64,000 nt of DNA from Geobacteraceae bacterium (GTDB lineage Bacteria; Desulfobacterota; Desulfuromonadia; Geobacterales; Pseudopelobacteraceae). Both the position numbers and the translations under genes were made by a program. The stretch covers positions 1 through 64,000 of the forward strand of contig JANXYR010000014.1 in the NCBI GenBank assembly GCA_025355965.1, in the 5' to 3' direction. The notes beneath the pieces were generated by a model. That model was given only the letters and a program-made list of their open reading frames with translations. It was not told the DNA's origin and searched no databases. Positions 36,442 to 44,662 of the stretch are shown in pieces (position 1 is the stretch's first letter; the number at the start of each line of letters is the position of its first letter).

Positions 36442-37716
36442 ATGAGAAAACGGAGTTTCTCGTTACTGTTGGCAGGGATTATAATAGTCGCTTGGGCGCA
36501 GTGCCTGTTCGCTGCCACCGACCAGCAGTTCAAGCTCAAGCCTGGTGCGCGCGGTAATATGTGCATGAAATGCCATAACTCCTTTCAGGAAAAAATGGCG
36601 CGGAAGTTTGTGCATACCCCGCTGAAGAAAAATGATTGTACTGGGTGCCACAATGCACACACATCAAATCATGGCAAGATGCTGTCCTCTGATTCGAAGT
36701 CAGTCTGTTCTGTCTGCCACCCGCCGATGGTTTCAGCAAAGGCGAAAAGTGTTCACAAGGTTGTGGCAGATGGTAACTGCATGAAGTGCCACGATCCGCA
36801 TGCCGCTGCAAACAAGGATAATCTGGTCATGGCTGGGAAGCAACTCTGCTTCTCCTGTCACAAGGAACTTGGGGAAAAACTGGCCAAGGTTAAGGTGCGC
36901 CACTCTCCGGTTGAAAAGGATTGTCTTATCTGCCACCAGCCACATTCCTCGGATACCGGGCTATTTCTGCTCAAAGATAATATTACGCAGCTTTGCTTAA
37001 GTTGTCACAAGGTTGACAAGCCAATTTTCATAAAAAAACACATGGGGTATCCGGTTGCCGGGTCCCGCTGCACCGGCTGTCACGATCCGCACGGGTCCGA
37101 CGCCTCGGGACTGCTCCTTAAAAACGTCCATTCACCTGTTTCCAAACGCATGTGCAACCAGTGCCACGAGGAAACTACTTCACCAACTCCGCTTAAGACA
37201 AAGAAAGAGGGGATGACGCTTTGTCGCGGTTGCCACAACGATATGTTCAACAAAACATTTGAAAAGAACCGGATGCATTGGCCGGTTGTAGCAAAGGAAG
37301 GGTGTCTTGGCTGTCACAACCCCCATGCCTCGATGGACAAAGGCTTGTTGCGCGAACCTGTGGCAAAGTTATGCGGCAGATGCCACGTCGACACCATGAA
37401 GCGCCAGGCTAAAAACGTCTCGAAACATGAGCCGATAGTTGATGGTCGTTGTACGGAATGCCACGACCCCCACTCATCCAATAACTTGTTCCTGACCAAA
37501 AAATCGGCCGATTTTGATCTCTGCACGACATGCCACGACTGGAGTCAGCATTCGACCCACCCGATCGGCGAAAAGACCCGTGACCCGCGCAACAAGAACT
37601 TGTCAGTAGGTTGCGGAAGCTGCCACCGAGCCCACGGGACCGAGTTCAAGAAGTTGCTTTATTATCCTACAACCACAGAGATGTGTATCCAGTGCCATGA
37701 ACAGTTAAAGAGGTGA
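36442..37716 (+). CDS. 16-heme c-type cytochrome
   Basis: The 424-residue exported protein has 16 CXXCH motifs, first CMKCH after a signal peptide ending near LFAA, last CIQCH five residues from the C-terminus. It is of the same doubled-CXXCH type as the 26-heme neighbour (e.g. CTGCHNAHTSNH, CLGCHNPHASMD). Distal histidines are regularly placed (FVHTPLKK, KHMGYPV). It is 106 bp after the 26-heme gene and runs directly into an NHL protein gene (3-bp gap), which then runs into an OmcS-like gene. A joint role in extracellular electron transfer is inferred. Confidence 0.9.
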   Translation: MRKRSFSLLLAGIIIVAWAQCLFAATDQQFKLKPGARGNMCMKCHNSFQEKMARKFVHTPLKKNDCTGCHNAHTSNHGKMLSSDSKSVCSVCHPPMVSAKAKSVHKVVADGNCMKCHDPHAAANKDNLVMAGKQLCFSCHKELGEKLAKVKVRHSPVEKDCLICHQPHSSDTGLFLLKDNITQLCLSCHKVDKPIFIKKHMGYPVAGSRCTGCHDPHGSDASGLLLKNVHSPVSKRMCNQCHEETTSPTPLKTKKEGMTLCRGCHNDMFNKTFEKNRMHWPVVAKEGCLGCHNPHASMDKGLLREPVAKLCGRCHVDTMKRQAKNVSKHEPIVDGRCTECHDPHSSNNLFLTKKSADFDLCTTCHDWSQHSTHPIGEKTRDPRNKNLSVGCGSCHRAHGTEFKKLLYYPTTTEMCIQCHEQLKR

Positions 37717-37719
37717 TAA

Positions 37720-38619
37720 ATGACAAGAACCATAAAAACGCTCATCTGTATTCTGCCTATCATCTGCGCTCTCCCCGCTTACAGCGCTGATGTCGCAAAA
37801 TTCAAGCCGCTGACGGAACTCTATCTTGATGCAAACAAGATACCGTTAAAAAATCCCGAGGGTGTCGCCTGCAGCAAAACTGCGGTACTGGTAGCAGATA
37901 CCGGTAATGGGCGATTAGTCAGTTATGCCAGGAACGACAATGAATTGAAAAACGGTGTAGAGATAAAGCTGGAGCAGGTTCCCTATCCAATCAGGCTAAA
38001 GGCCACAGTCCAGGGCAAGGTGCTTGCTCTGGACGGCAAGAGCCGCAAAATTGCGATCCTGGCGGCCGACGGGAGTTTTGTCAGTTATCTGGACTATAAG
38101 AACGTCCCGCTACCCATCGATATTGCCCCTCGCAGTATGACCGTGGACGCTCGGGACAACATATATGTAGTCGATACTCTGGGTGCGAGATTGATTGTTA
38201 TGGATCAGACCGGCACATTTCTGCGCCAGATTCCGTTTCCGAAAGAAACCGGGTTCATCTCCGATGTGGCTGTTGATCAGCGAGGGGTGGTTTATATTTT
38301 GGACAGCTTGATGGGGCAGGTGTACAAGTCCGCGCCTGACAGCAAGCTGTTTCAGCAGTTTTCATCGAAACTGCAGGCACCTCTCTACTTTGCTGTTTCC
38401 TTAGAAGTTGATCCTCAGGGAAGGTTATACCTGCTGGACCAGAACGATAGTGCTGTAATTCTGCTCGGTCCTGACGGTTCGTTCCAGGGGCGTTATCTCT
38501 CCTATGGCTGGAGGGCCGGACAAATCAACTACCCGAGTCAGGCGTGTCTCACCGAAAACGGTATTATGATCATCGCTGACCGCAACAACAGCCGTATCCA
38601 ATTGTTCAAGGTTCAGTAA
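37720..38619 (+). CDS. NHL-repeat exported propeller
   Basis: The 299-residue protein has a signal peptide ending in AYSA and a propeller fold of NHL/YVTN-like blades such as LKNPEGVACSKTAVLVADTG, SMTVDARDNIYVVDTLGARL and EVDPQGRLYLLDQNDSAV. NHL proteins commonly flank omcS and related genes in Geobacter and may help filament assembly or docking. It is packed between the 16-heme and an OmcS-like gene with 3- and 23-bp gaps, so it is one operon with them. No enzymatic site is visible. Confidence 0.85.
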   Translation: MTRTIKTLICILPIICALPAYSADVAKFKPLTELYLDANKIPLKNPEGVACSKTAVLVADTGNGRLVSYARNDNELKNGVEIKLEQVPYPIRLKATVQGKVLALDGKSRKIAILAADGSFVSYLDYKNVPLPIDIAPRSMTVDARDNIYVVDTLGARLIVMDQTGTFLRQIPFPKETGFISDVAVDQRGVVYILDSLMGQVYKSAPDSKLFQQFSSKLQAPLYFAVSLEVDPQGRLYLLDQNDSAVILLGPDGSFQGRYLSYGWRAGQINYPSQACLTENGIMIIADRNNSRIQLFKVQ

Positions 38620-38642
38620 CCTTCAAAGGGATATGAGAGAAT

Positions 38643-39962
38643 ATGATCAAAACCCTCACCGTAATCTTCGTTCTGTTGCTATTTGTGTCGGCTGTATCAT
38701 GCTTCGGGGCCGAGCAGTTCCCGAACGGTTTCCATAACGGTGGCATCGCGCCGTGTGAAGGTTGCCATTCCAAAACACCTAAAGTGGCTGAGTCGGGATC
38801 GGCCCTTACATTGGCTAAAGACAGTCAATCCTCCGATGCAGGCCGGGGTATGTTCAACGGTCAGGATCCTGGTTCAACCTGTCTTGTCTGCCATACCGCG
38901 CCAAAAGGGCAGAAACAGCCGTCAGGATATTTTGTAGCTACCAGTAACGACGACCTTGCTGCTGGCCTGCCGCCCGGTCAGATGACGCCTGGCGGAGATT
39001 TCGGCTGGCTCAGGAAGAGTTATATCTGGGCAACCCAAGAAGCCGGTAAGTTGAAAGACGGGCAAAGCCAAGGGGAACACCACGGGCACAACGTAATTGC
39101 TTCACAGTTTGGTTATAACCCTGATTACAGCAATGCAAAGGCTCCGGGCGGCATATTTCCGTCCGACAAGTTAACCTGTACCAGTTGTCACGATCCGCAC
39201 GGCAACTATCGCAGACTCGCTGATGGTTCCTACAGCACAAGCAATGCAATTCCGGTAATTGCCTCCGGTTCTTATAAAAGCAGCCCCTTGCCCGATGCTA
39301 CTCATGCTATTGGTTCTTACAGATTGCTGGCCGGCAAGGGATACTCACCAGCGTCATCAGGTCGTTCCGTAATATTTACTTCCGACCCTCCGACAGCGGT
39401 CGCACCGGACAAATATAACAGGGCTGAAACAAGGCAAGGCAATACCCGGGTAGCTTACGGCAGCGATATGTCTGAATGGTGTCAAAACTGTCATGAACCG
39501 CACAAACACGCAACCGGCAATGCTGCTAAAATCACATCGGGAATTGTCAAACAATACAACTCCTATATTGCCTCTGGGGATATAAACGGTTCAAGATCGT
39601 CTTCATACTCTTCACTGGTACCTTTTGAGGTTGGAACAAAGGATTACGCGGAGCTGAAGAGACTCGCCGGCAACGGCGGCGAAGGTGGTGACATGAGCGG
39701 ACCGTTATCCGGTGAAAATGTCATGTGTCTCACTTGTCACCGGGCTCATGCCGGAGGATGGGACTCAATCACCAGATGGAACACCAAGGCTGAGTTGATT
39801 GTATACGATGGCAAATATCCGGGCATAGACTCTGGGGCTCCAACGTTTATCGCCCAGGGTCGGACTTCTGCCGAGACAAGAAAGGCTTATTATGACCGCC
39901 CTGCCGATTCATTTGCGGTGTTTCAACGGGGATTGTGCAGCAAGTGTCATGCAAAGGATTGA
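38643..39962 (+). CDS. OmcS-family hexaheme cytochrome, third copy
   Basis: The 439-residue protein has a signal peptide to CFGA, then FHNGGIAPCEGCHSKTPK and six CXXCH motifs (CEGCH, CLVCH, CTSCH, CQNCH, CLTCH, CSKCH). The C-terminus is FQRGLCSKCHAKD, as in OmcS. SCHDPHGNYRRLADG, YRLLAGKGYSPASSGR and MCLTCHRAHAGGWDS are family signatures. It follows an NHL gene by 23 bp and precedes a small lipoprotein and a Sel1 gene. The sequence is divergent from the copies at 22908 and 25539, so the paralogues probably do not replace one another. Confidence 0.93.
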   Translation: MIKTLTVIFVLLLFVSAVSCFGAEQFPNGFHNGGIAPCEGCHSKTPKVAESGSALTLAKDSQSSDAGRGMFNGQDPGSTCLVCHTAPKGQKQPSGYFVATSNDDLAAGLPPGQMTPGGDFGWLRKSYIWATQEAGKLKDGQSQGEHHGHNVIASQFGYNPDYSNAKAPGGIFPSDKLTCTSCHDPHGNYRRLADGSYSTSNAIPVIASGSYKSSPLPDATHAIGSYRLLAGKGYSPASSGRSVIFTSDPPTAVAPDKYNRAETRQGNTRVAYGSDMSEWCQNCHEPHKHATGNAAKITSGIVKQYNSYIASGDINGSRSSSYSSLVPFEVGTKDYAELKRLAGNGGEGGDMSGPLSGENVMCLTCHRAHAGGWDSITRWNTKAELIVYDGKYPGIDSGAPTFIAQGRTSAETRKAYYDRPADSFAVFQRGLCSKCHAKD

Positions 39963-40007
39963 AATTAACAATTTAACCAATCAACAGCAAGGAAAGGAAT
40001 CCCCCAT

Positions 40008-40370
40008 ATGTCAAAAACATCAGTTAAAAAACCGTTGTTCTTTTTGAAGTCGGCTTTTATAATTTTGTCCGTCTTGCTGCTTGCCCTTGGCTGCAGAAAA
40101 ACAGACCAGGAAATTGTTGGAGTCTGGGTCAATGTCAAACAACCTGAAATACTGGAGTTCAAAGCAGGTGGCACTGGCGTCTTCACGTATCCAAAAAGTC
40201 AAAATCCTCCGCTCGCCTTTTCTTGGAATCACACGGCAACAAACAAATTCGTTCTTGATGTCAACTTCATGGGAACCAAGAAAAATCTTACTGCAACTGT
40301 AAACGGCAAGAATATGGAGATCGAAAGCGCTTTGGGTAAAGAATTGTACCAAAGATACAAAAGCCAATGA
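40008..40370 (+). CDS. Small unknown lipoprotein
   Basis: The 120-residue protein has a hydrophobic leader with lipobox LLALGC. The mature part has a lipocalin-like or DUF-type small beta pattern, EIVGVWVNVKQPEILEFKAG and KNLTATVNGKNMEIE, resembling 'WxxxxxxxxLeF' stress lipoproteins. It lies 45 bp after an OmcS-like gene and overlaps the next Sel1 gene region by 4 bp of open frame. Its function is unknown. Confidence 0.7.
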   Translation: MSKTSVKKPLFFLKSAFIILSVLLLALGCRKTDQEIVGVWVNVKQPEILEFKAGGTGVFTYPKSQNPPLAFSWNHTATNKFVLDVNFMGTKKNLTATVNGKNMEIESALGKELYQRYKSQ

Positions 40371-40384
40371 CGAGGGGTCAAAAG

Positions 40385-40795
40385 ATGAAACAATTATTTT
40401 TTGCAATTTTATTTTGCTTCTGTTATCTGGGTTCTTTATGCAATTCGGTACAGGCCTCCTATTTCGATGGCATGGAGGCGTACCGGCTAAATGATTACCA
40501 AACAGCGATGCGTGAGTTCAAGGCGGTGGAAGACGATGCCAAGGCACTCTACATGGTTGGCATTATGTACGAAAAAGGTGAGGGTGTTTCGACCAACTTT
40601 ACCGAAGCGGCGGACTGGTTCCGTAAGGCCGCTGACAAGGGTTACTCTTCAGCACAGTACCGACTGGGCCGCCTCTATGAACGAGGCCTTGGTGTCGAGC
40701 AGAATCTGGATGAGGCTCTTGCCTGGTACAAGAAATCCTCCCGGAACGGTAATATTGACGCCAAGCAGGCTTTGAAGAGAATGGAAGCTAAATAA
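40385..40795 (+). CDS. Sel1-repeat exported protein
   Basis: The 136-residue product starts at ATG 40385 with GAGGGG upstream. A signal peptide ends at VQASY. Sel1/TPR-like repeats follow: ALYMVGIMYEKGEGVSTNFTEAADWFRKAA and SAQYRLGRLYERGLGVEQNLDEALAWYKKSA-type helices. Sel1 repeats bind protein partners. The convergent gene at 40861-41463 encodes another Sel1 protein with a similar first block, so the two look like diverged duplicates around a shared 3' region. Confidence 0.85.
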   Translation: MKQLFFAILFCFCYLGSLCNSVQASYFDGMEAYRLNDYQTAMREFKAVEDDAKALYMVGIMYEKGEGVSTNFTEAADWFRKAADKGYSSAQYRLGRLYERGLGVEQNLDEALAWYKKSSRNGNIDAKQALKRMEAK

Positions 40796-40860
40796 TACAC
40801 ATGACATAACTTGTCATAAGCGGGACAACTACGGGAAAATGTATTCAAACGGTAGGAATA

Positions 40861-41463
40861 CTACTTCGGATGACCCTGTGGTAACTCACCGGGCTCCACT
40901 CTCTTGCTTTTAGTTGATTTGGATGTTGATTTGGACATGGCGGCCTTTGGAACCTCTTCACCCATAACATTAAGGAGCTTTCCGGCGCCTTTGTGTCCTT
41001 GGACGGCAGCCTTCTTCAGCCAGACCACCGCTTCGTTGTGGTTTTTTTCTACACCTTCACCATTAGTGTACATGAGACCAATATTGAACTGGGCCTGCGC
41101 ATGCCCCAGCATTGCAGCCTTTAGATACCATTTTGCTGCTACCTCCCTGTTTTGCTGGACATCTACACCTTTGTCATAGGATGTGCCCAAGATAAAGCAT
41201 GCGTTCGCATGTCCTAGTTCAGCGGCCTTTTTGAATAACTCCAAACCCTGAAGGTGGTCAGCTTTTACCCCCTCGCCTTTGAAGTACATGACGCCGAGGT
41301 TGTAGTTCGAGTCTTTGCCACCATCAGCCTTGAACTCCTTAAGGGCTCGCACATAGTCTTTATACCTGTACGCCTTCAGGCCGGCGTTGTAGTTGGCAAT
41401 TGCTGAAGCAGCTGTCAAAACAGCGATGCTAAACGCGATTGTAATAGTAATAAATAGTCTCAT
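40861..41463 (-). CDS. Sel1-repeat exported protein, longer paralogue
   Basis: The 200-residue product starts at ATG 41463 with GGAGGA four bases upstream. The signal peptide ends near ASAIA. Four Sel1-like repeats run from DGGKDSNYNLGVMYFKGEGV to HKGAGKLLNV, followed by a Ser/Lys tail. Its mature start (NYNAGLKAYRYKDYVRALKEF) mirrors the neighbour's SYFDGMEAYRLNDYQTAMREF, supporting duplication. The two genes converge with a 65-bp gap holding an ATGACA/TGTCAT inverted repeat near 40803. Confidence 0.85.
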   Translation of the reverse strand: MRLFITITIAFSIAVLTAASAIANYNAGLKAYRYKDYVRALKEFKADGGKDSNYNLGVMYFKGEGVKADHLQGLELFKKAAELGHANACFILGTSYDKGVDVQQNREVAAKWYLKAAMLGHAQAQFNIGLMYTNGEGVEKNHNEAVVWLKKAAVQGHKGAGKLLNVMGEEVPKAAMSKSTSKSTKSKRVEPGELPQGHPK

Positions 41464-41628
41464 GATCTCCTCCGGAGCCAAATTTTTTATAAAACCATGC
41501 AATGCTGTTGATTCTAACAGAATAAATGCTTCTTGTCATTCGGCATTTCTTGACTAAATCGGTTTACAAGAAAACATGAAAGGTTTATTATCGTCAGGTA
41601 GATTGATACGGAGGTTGAAAGTTACGTC

Positions 41629-42558
41629 GTGAAAACTATAATACTCTTTACAGTTTTTATTCTGGTTATGGCCGCAATAACGGTATCCGCAGGTGACTAC
41701 ACTGCCAGCTTTCTCTATACGCTGTCCGATTTCTCCGGCACCAAACCGTTCAGTTCCGCCAGAATAAGTCAGGATTTGCCCAAAAACGAGATTTACGCGA
41801 TGATCGGAGAGGCTGTTTCGATATTCAATTCCAGCGGTATGGAGATCTACCGCTTTGACTACGATTCTAACATCGGCATCGTATCCGATGTTGCGGTTTT
41901 AGGTAACGGCCAACTTGCCATACTGGCAAGCAAGGGTCCTCTGACACAGCTTGTACGATGCAATTTCCGGGCTGAACCAATAGGTAACATAGATATTAAA
42001 GGGTTTCCGACAGACTACGCAGGTTTTTCTCCGAACAGGGTTTATTCTAGCGATGGCAAGTTGTACTTGGTAAGTTTTTCCGCTATGCGGGTGATGATTA
42101 CCGATGAGAGTGGTTTGTTTATCAAGGGAATAGATCTGGCAAAAGAACTTGGCATGAGCGAAAAGGAACGTGAAGAATCTGGACTCGGTGGTTTTGCAAT
42201 TGATCGGGAGGGCGGTTTCGTTTTTTCCGTTCCGGCCACAGCCAAAGTATATCTGTTTTCATCTGAAGGGAAAACGCGGGTATTCGGAAGGCGGGGCAGT
42301 GCCCCGGGCCGATTCGGCGTTGCAACTGGTGTTGCTGTGGACAAGAATGGCAATATTCTGGTAGCGGACAAGTTGCGCTGTGTGGTTATGGTTTTTGAAC
42401 GCACCAAATTTGCAATGCTCAAGGAATTTGGCAACCGGGGTTTCAAGCCCGGTAACCTGATCGGACCAGATGATATCCTGGTAGACAGCCAAAACAAGGC
42501 CTACGTTAGCTCTCTTCGTAGCCGCGGCATCAGCGTATATCAGCTTTCGAACAACTGA
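41629..42558 (+). CDS. NHL-repeat exported propeller
   Basis: The 309-residue product starts at GTG 41629 with GGAGG about 9 bases upstream. After a signal peptide (to TVSA) the fold is an NHL-type propeller: IYAMIGEAVSIFNSSGMEIY, VATGVAVDKNGNILVADKLR, GPDDILVDSQNKAYVSSLRS. It converges on the c7-type cytochrome gene with a 57-bp gap. It is distinct from the protein at 37720. NHL proteins recur near nanowire cytochromes, so a structural or docking role is likely but inferred. Confidence 0.82.
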   Translation: MKTIILFTVFILVMAAITVSAGDYTASFLYTLSDFSGTKPFSSARISQDLPKNEIYAMIGEAVSIFNSSGMEIYRFDYDSNIGIVSDVAVLGNGQLAILASKGPLTQLVRCNFRAEPIGNIDIKGFPTDYAGFSPNRVYSSDGKLYLVSFSAMRVMITDESGLFIKGIDLAKELGMSEKEREESGLGGFAIDREGGFVFSVPATAKVYLFSSEGKTRVFGRRGSAPGRFGVATGVAVDKNGNILVADKLRCVVMVFERTKFAMLKEFGNRGFKPGNLIGPDDILVDSQNKAYVSSLRSRGISVYQLSNN

Positions 42559-42615
42559 TCTGGATGGGCTAAATCGGTCACAGTAGCTTCCCTGTGCTTT
42601 TCTCTTGATAGCACC

Positions 42616-43404
42616 TTATTTCACCGGTTTCACATGGCATCTCGAACAGTCCTGTAGTGGAAATGCCACATTAATATGGCATACGCCGCAGTATTCACCG
42701 CCATAGATCTGCATCATATTGTATTTTGTGGTCCCCCTGCTTACACCAAGAAAAATATCCGGATGGCACAACTCACAGCCATTCCACTTGGAGTGTTTCT
42801 TGTGAGAAAACAGAATATCACCCATCCATGGTGTCTTTGAATTCAGGGTGAAATCTTTCTGGGCAGGCATTGCCTTTTTTATTATAGAACTGCCTTGGAC
42901 ATAGTCTTTAGGGTTAATCAATCCATTTTTTTCGGCCTTTTCCCAGTCGATGCCATTTCCAAGACTGGCTTTGGGCAATTTTTCGGTAAATTTTGTAAAG
43001 TCATATTTTCTTTGAACAACCTTTCCTAAAGAGTGGCATCTGTCACAGCGAGGCATTTCATCCGGGTTAGGCGGAATTGAGCATGCTTTAAAAATGGAAC
43101 CTTCGTAGGTCATCATTTTCCCGTTATGACAGGCACCGCAGTAAAACCCCCTCATGTTGTCGGCCGCCTTAATACGGGTTCCACCCTTCTCCATGAGAAA
43201 CCCTATGTCAACATGGCAAACTCTGCAGGTGAATTGTGCACGGTGCAGCCAATGGTCAAAAACAACCTTTGCCATCCCCGCCTGTGGAGAATAATTGTCA
43301 ATAACTACTCGACCATAACTATCGTAAGATTGAATTGCAATTGACTTTGATAATGGCGCACCAACCAACAAAGAAATGAGCAATATCAAGAACCATTTTT
43401 TCAT
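42616..43404 (-). CDS. c7-type hexaheme cytochrome (two triheme domains)
   Basis: The 262-residue exported protein contains six CXXCH sites in two triheme domains: CRVCH, CGACH, CDRCH (about 60-125) and CELCH, CGVCH, CSRCH (about 205-255). VFDHWLHRAQFTCRVCHVDI and FSHKKHSKWNGCELCHPDI are parallel openings, each with a distal histidine ahead. This is the layout of Geobacter nanowire-type triheme repeats and periplasmic c7 proteins. A signal peptide precedes. It would shuttle electrons in the periplasm. Confidence 0.85.
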   Translation of the reverse strand: MKKWFLILLISLLVGAPLSKSIAIQSYDSYGRVVIDNYSPQAGMAKVVFDHWLHRAQFTCRVCHVDIGFLMEKGGTRIKAADNMRGFYCGACHNGKMMTYEGSIFKACSIPPNPDEMPRCDRCHSLGKVVQRKYDFTKFTEKLPKASLGNGIDWEKAEKNGLINPKDYVQGSSIIKKAMPAQKDFTLNSKTPWMGDILFSHKKHSKWNGCELCHPDIFLGVSRGTTKYNMMQIYGGEYCGVCHINVAFPLQDCSRCHVKPVK

Positions 43405-43744
43405 AAAATTATTATCCTCTTGCTTGCATATTCAAAGTTATCTATTACAGGAGCAGACGAAACATCAACGAAATTACAGTAATAAATGCTCCTTTATTGC
43501 CATAAAAACAAGTTCTTAAACAGCACATCCTGGCAATTCGTTCAAGCTAGGATTATTCGGAAACCATCGTCGTTGCAAGGATGCTGAGTTTTCCCGGCAA
43601 ATAATAAAACATCTATTGTTATATATTGATTTATTGATTTGAATATTTATTTCATGGTGGTATAGTTGCCCCCTAAACTGTCTTACCGAGGGCTGAACAA
43701 AACTGCTTTAACCAAAGAAGCTCAGTTCGCAACAAGGAGATAGT
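43405..43744. other. AT-rich divergent intergenic region
   Basis: This 340-bp region between the leftward cytochrome gene and the rightward Usp gene holds no plausible gene. It is strongly AT-rich from about 43600 to 43660, with repeated TTGATTTATTGATTTG-like words, suggesting promoters in both directions. No exact boxes are called. AAGGAG at 43734-43739 serves the Usp gene. Confidence 0.4.
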
Positions 43745-44560
43745 ATGGCGCTCAAAAACATCCTCATTCATCTGGATAATTCCCCCGGTTGCCCGGCCAG
43801 GATTGATTTGGCGATCAACCTTGCACGCACACACGGTGCAAATCTCAAAGGCCTTTACGTCATTGCCCACGAATATTACGCTCCCCGGCATGTCAGCATT
43901 ATGGAGTCCGGCGCCAAGGCGACGGAGACGCTTTTTATTGAAAAAACCACTTCGGCAGGGATTATGTCTGAGTGTCTCTACGTTGACTGGTCCGTAGTTG
44001 GAGTCAGTGTAACGGATATCATCACTTCCTACGCCTACTACACGGATCTGATAATTGTCGGCCAGTATGACAAAAATGCCCCCAATAATACTACCCCTGC
44101 CGATTTTGTAGAACGGCTGGGACTTGCTTCAGGACGTCCGCTGTTGGTAATTCCTTGCTCTGGAACCTTTGCAACTCTGGGAGAGAGGGTTGTCGTAGCA
44201 TGGAAAGCCGGGAGAGAGTCGGTTCGGGCTGTCAACGATGCTTTGCCGATCCTGAAAAAAGCTAAGAAATTATGTATCGTTTCTGTTGGGTCATTCGGTC
44301 ACCATGACCGAGCGGCCGAAGAGTCCGTTTATCAGCTCTGTGCCCACTTGGCTCACCATCAGGTCGCTGCCGAACATGAGCAGATACTCGCCACCGGGCT
44401 TCCAATTGCCGAGCTGCTCCTTAATAATGCCCGTAACCAGAAAATGGACCTCCTTGTCATGGGTGGGTACGCACAGACACGCCGCGGTGCTTATGTGCTC
44501 GGTCCGGTTGCCACTTACCTGCTGACCCACATGACCCTCCCGATCCTGCTTTCCCACTGA
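43745..44560 (+). CDS. Universal stress protein, tandem Usp domains
   Basis: The 271-residue cytoplasmic protein has two UspA folds: residues 1-140 (ILIHLDNSPGCPARIDLAIN, DLIIVGQYD) and 145-271 (ERVVVAWKAGRESVRAVNDA, DLLVMGGYAQTRRGAYVLGPVATYLL). The second keeps the G-x2-G-x(9)-G-like phosphate motif, degenerate here. Tandem Usp proteins respond to starvation or oxidative stress. The start is ATG with AAGGAG upstream. No operon partners: the next gene is 102 bp away. Confidence 0.88.
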   Translation: MALKNILIHLDNSPGCPARIDLAINLARTHGANLKGLYVIAHEYYAPRHVSIMESGAKATETLFIEKTTSAGIMSECLYVDWSVVGVSVTDIITSYAYYTDLIIVGQYDKNAPNNTTPADFVERLGLASGRPLLVIPCSGTFATLGERVVVAWKAGRESVRAVNDALPILKKAKKLCIVSVGSFGHHDRAAEESVYQLCAHLAHHQVAAEHEQILATGLPIAELLLNNARNQKMDLLVMGGYAQTRRGAYVLGPVATYLLTHMTLPILLSH

Positions 44561-44662
44561 CTTATTTTACATTCGGTATGAGGCGTGTGTTTAATTGTAC
44601 TTTAATCAATATATTTGCTGTGATATTTAATCAATCAGTAATTCTTTTTTAAGGAGAAGACG

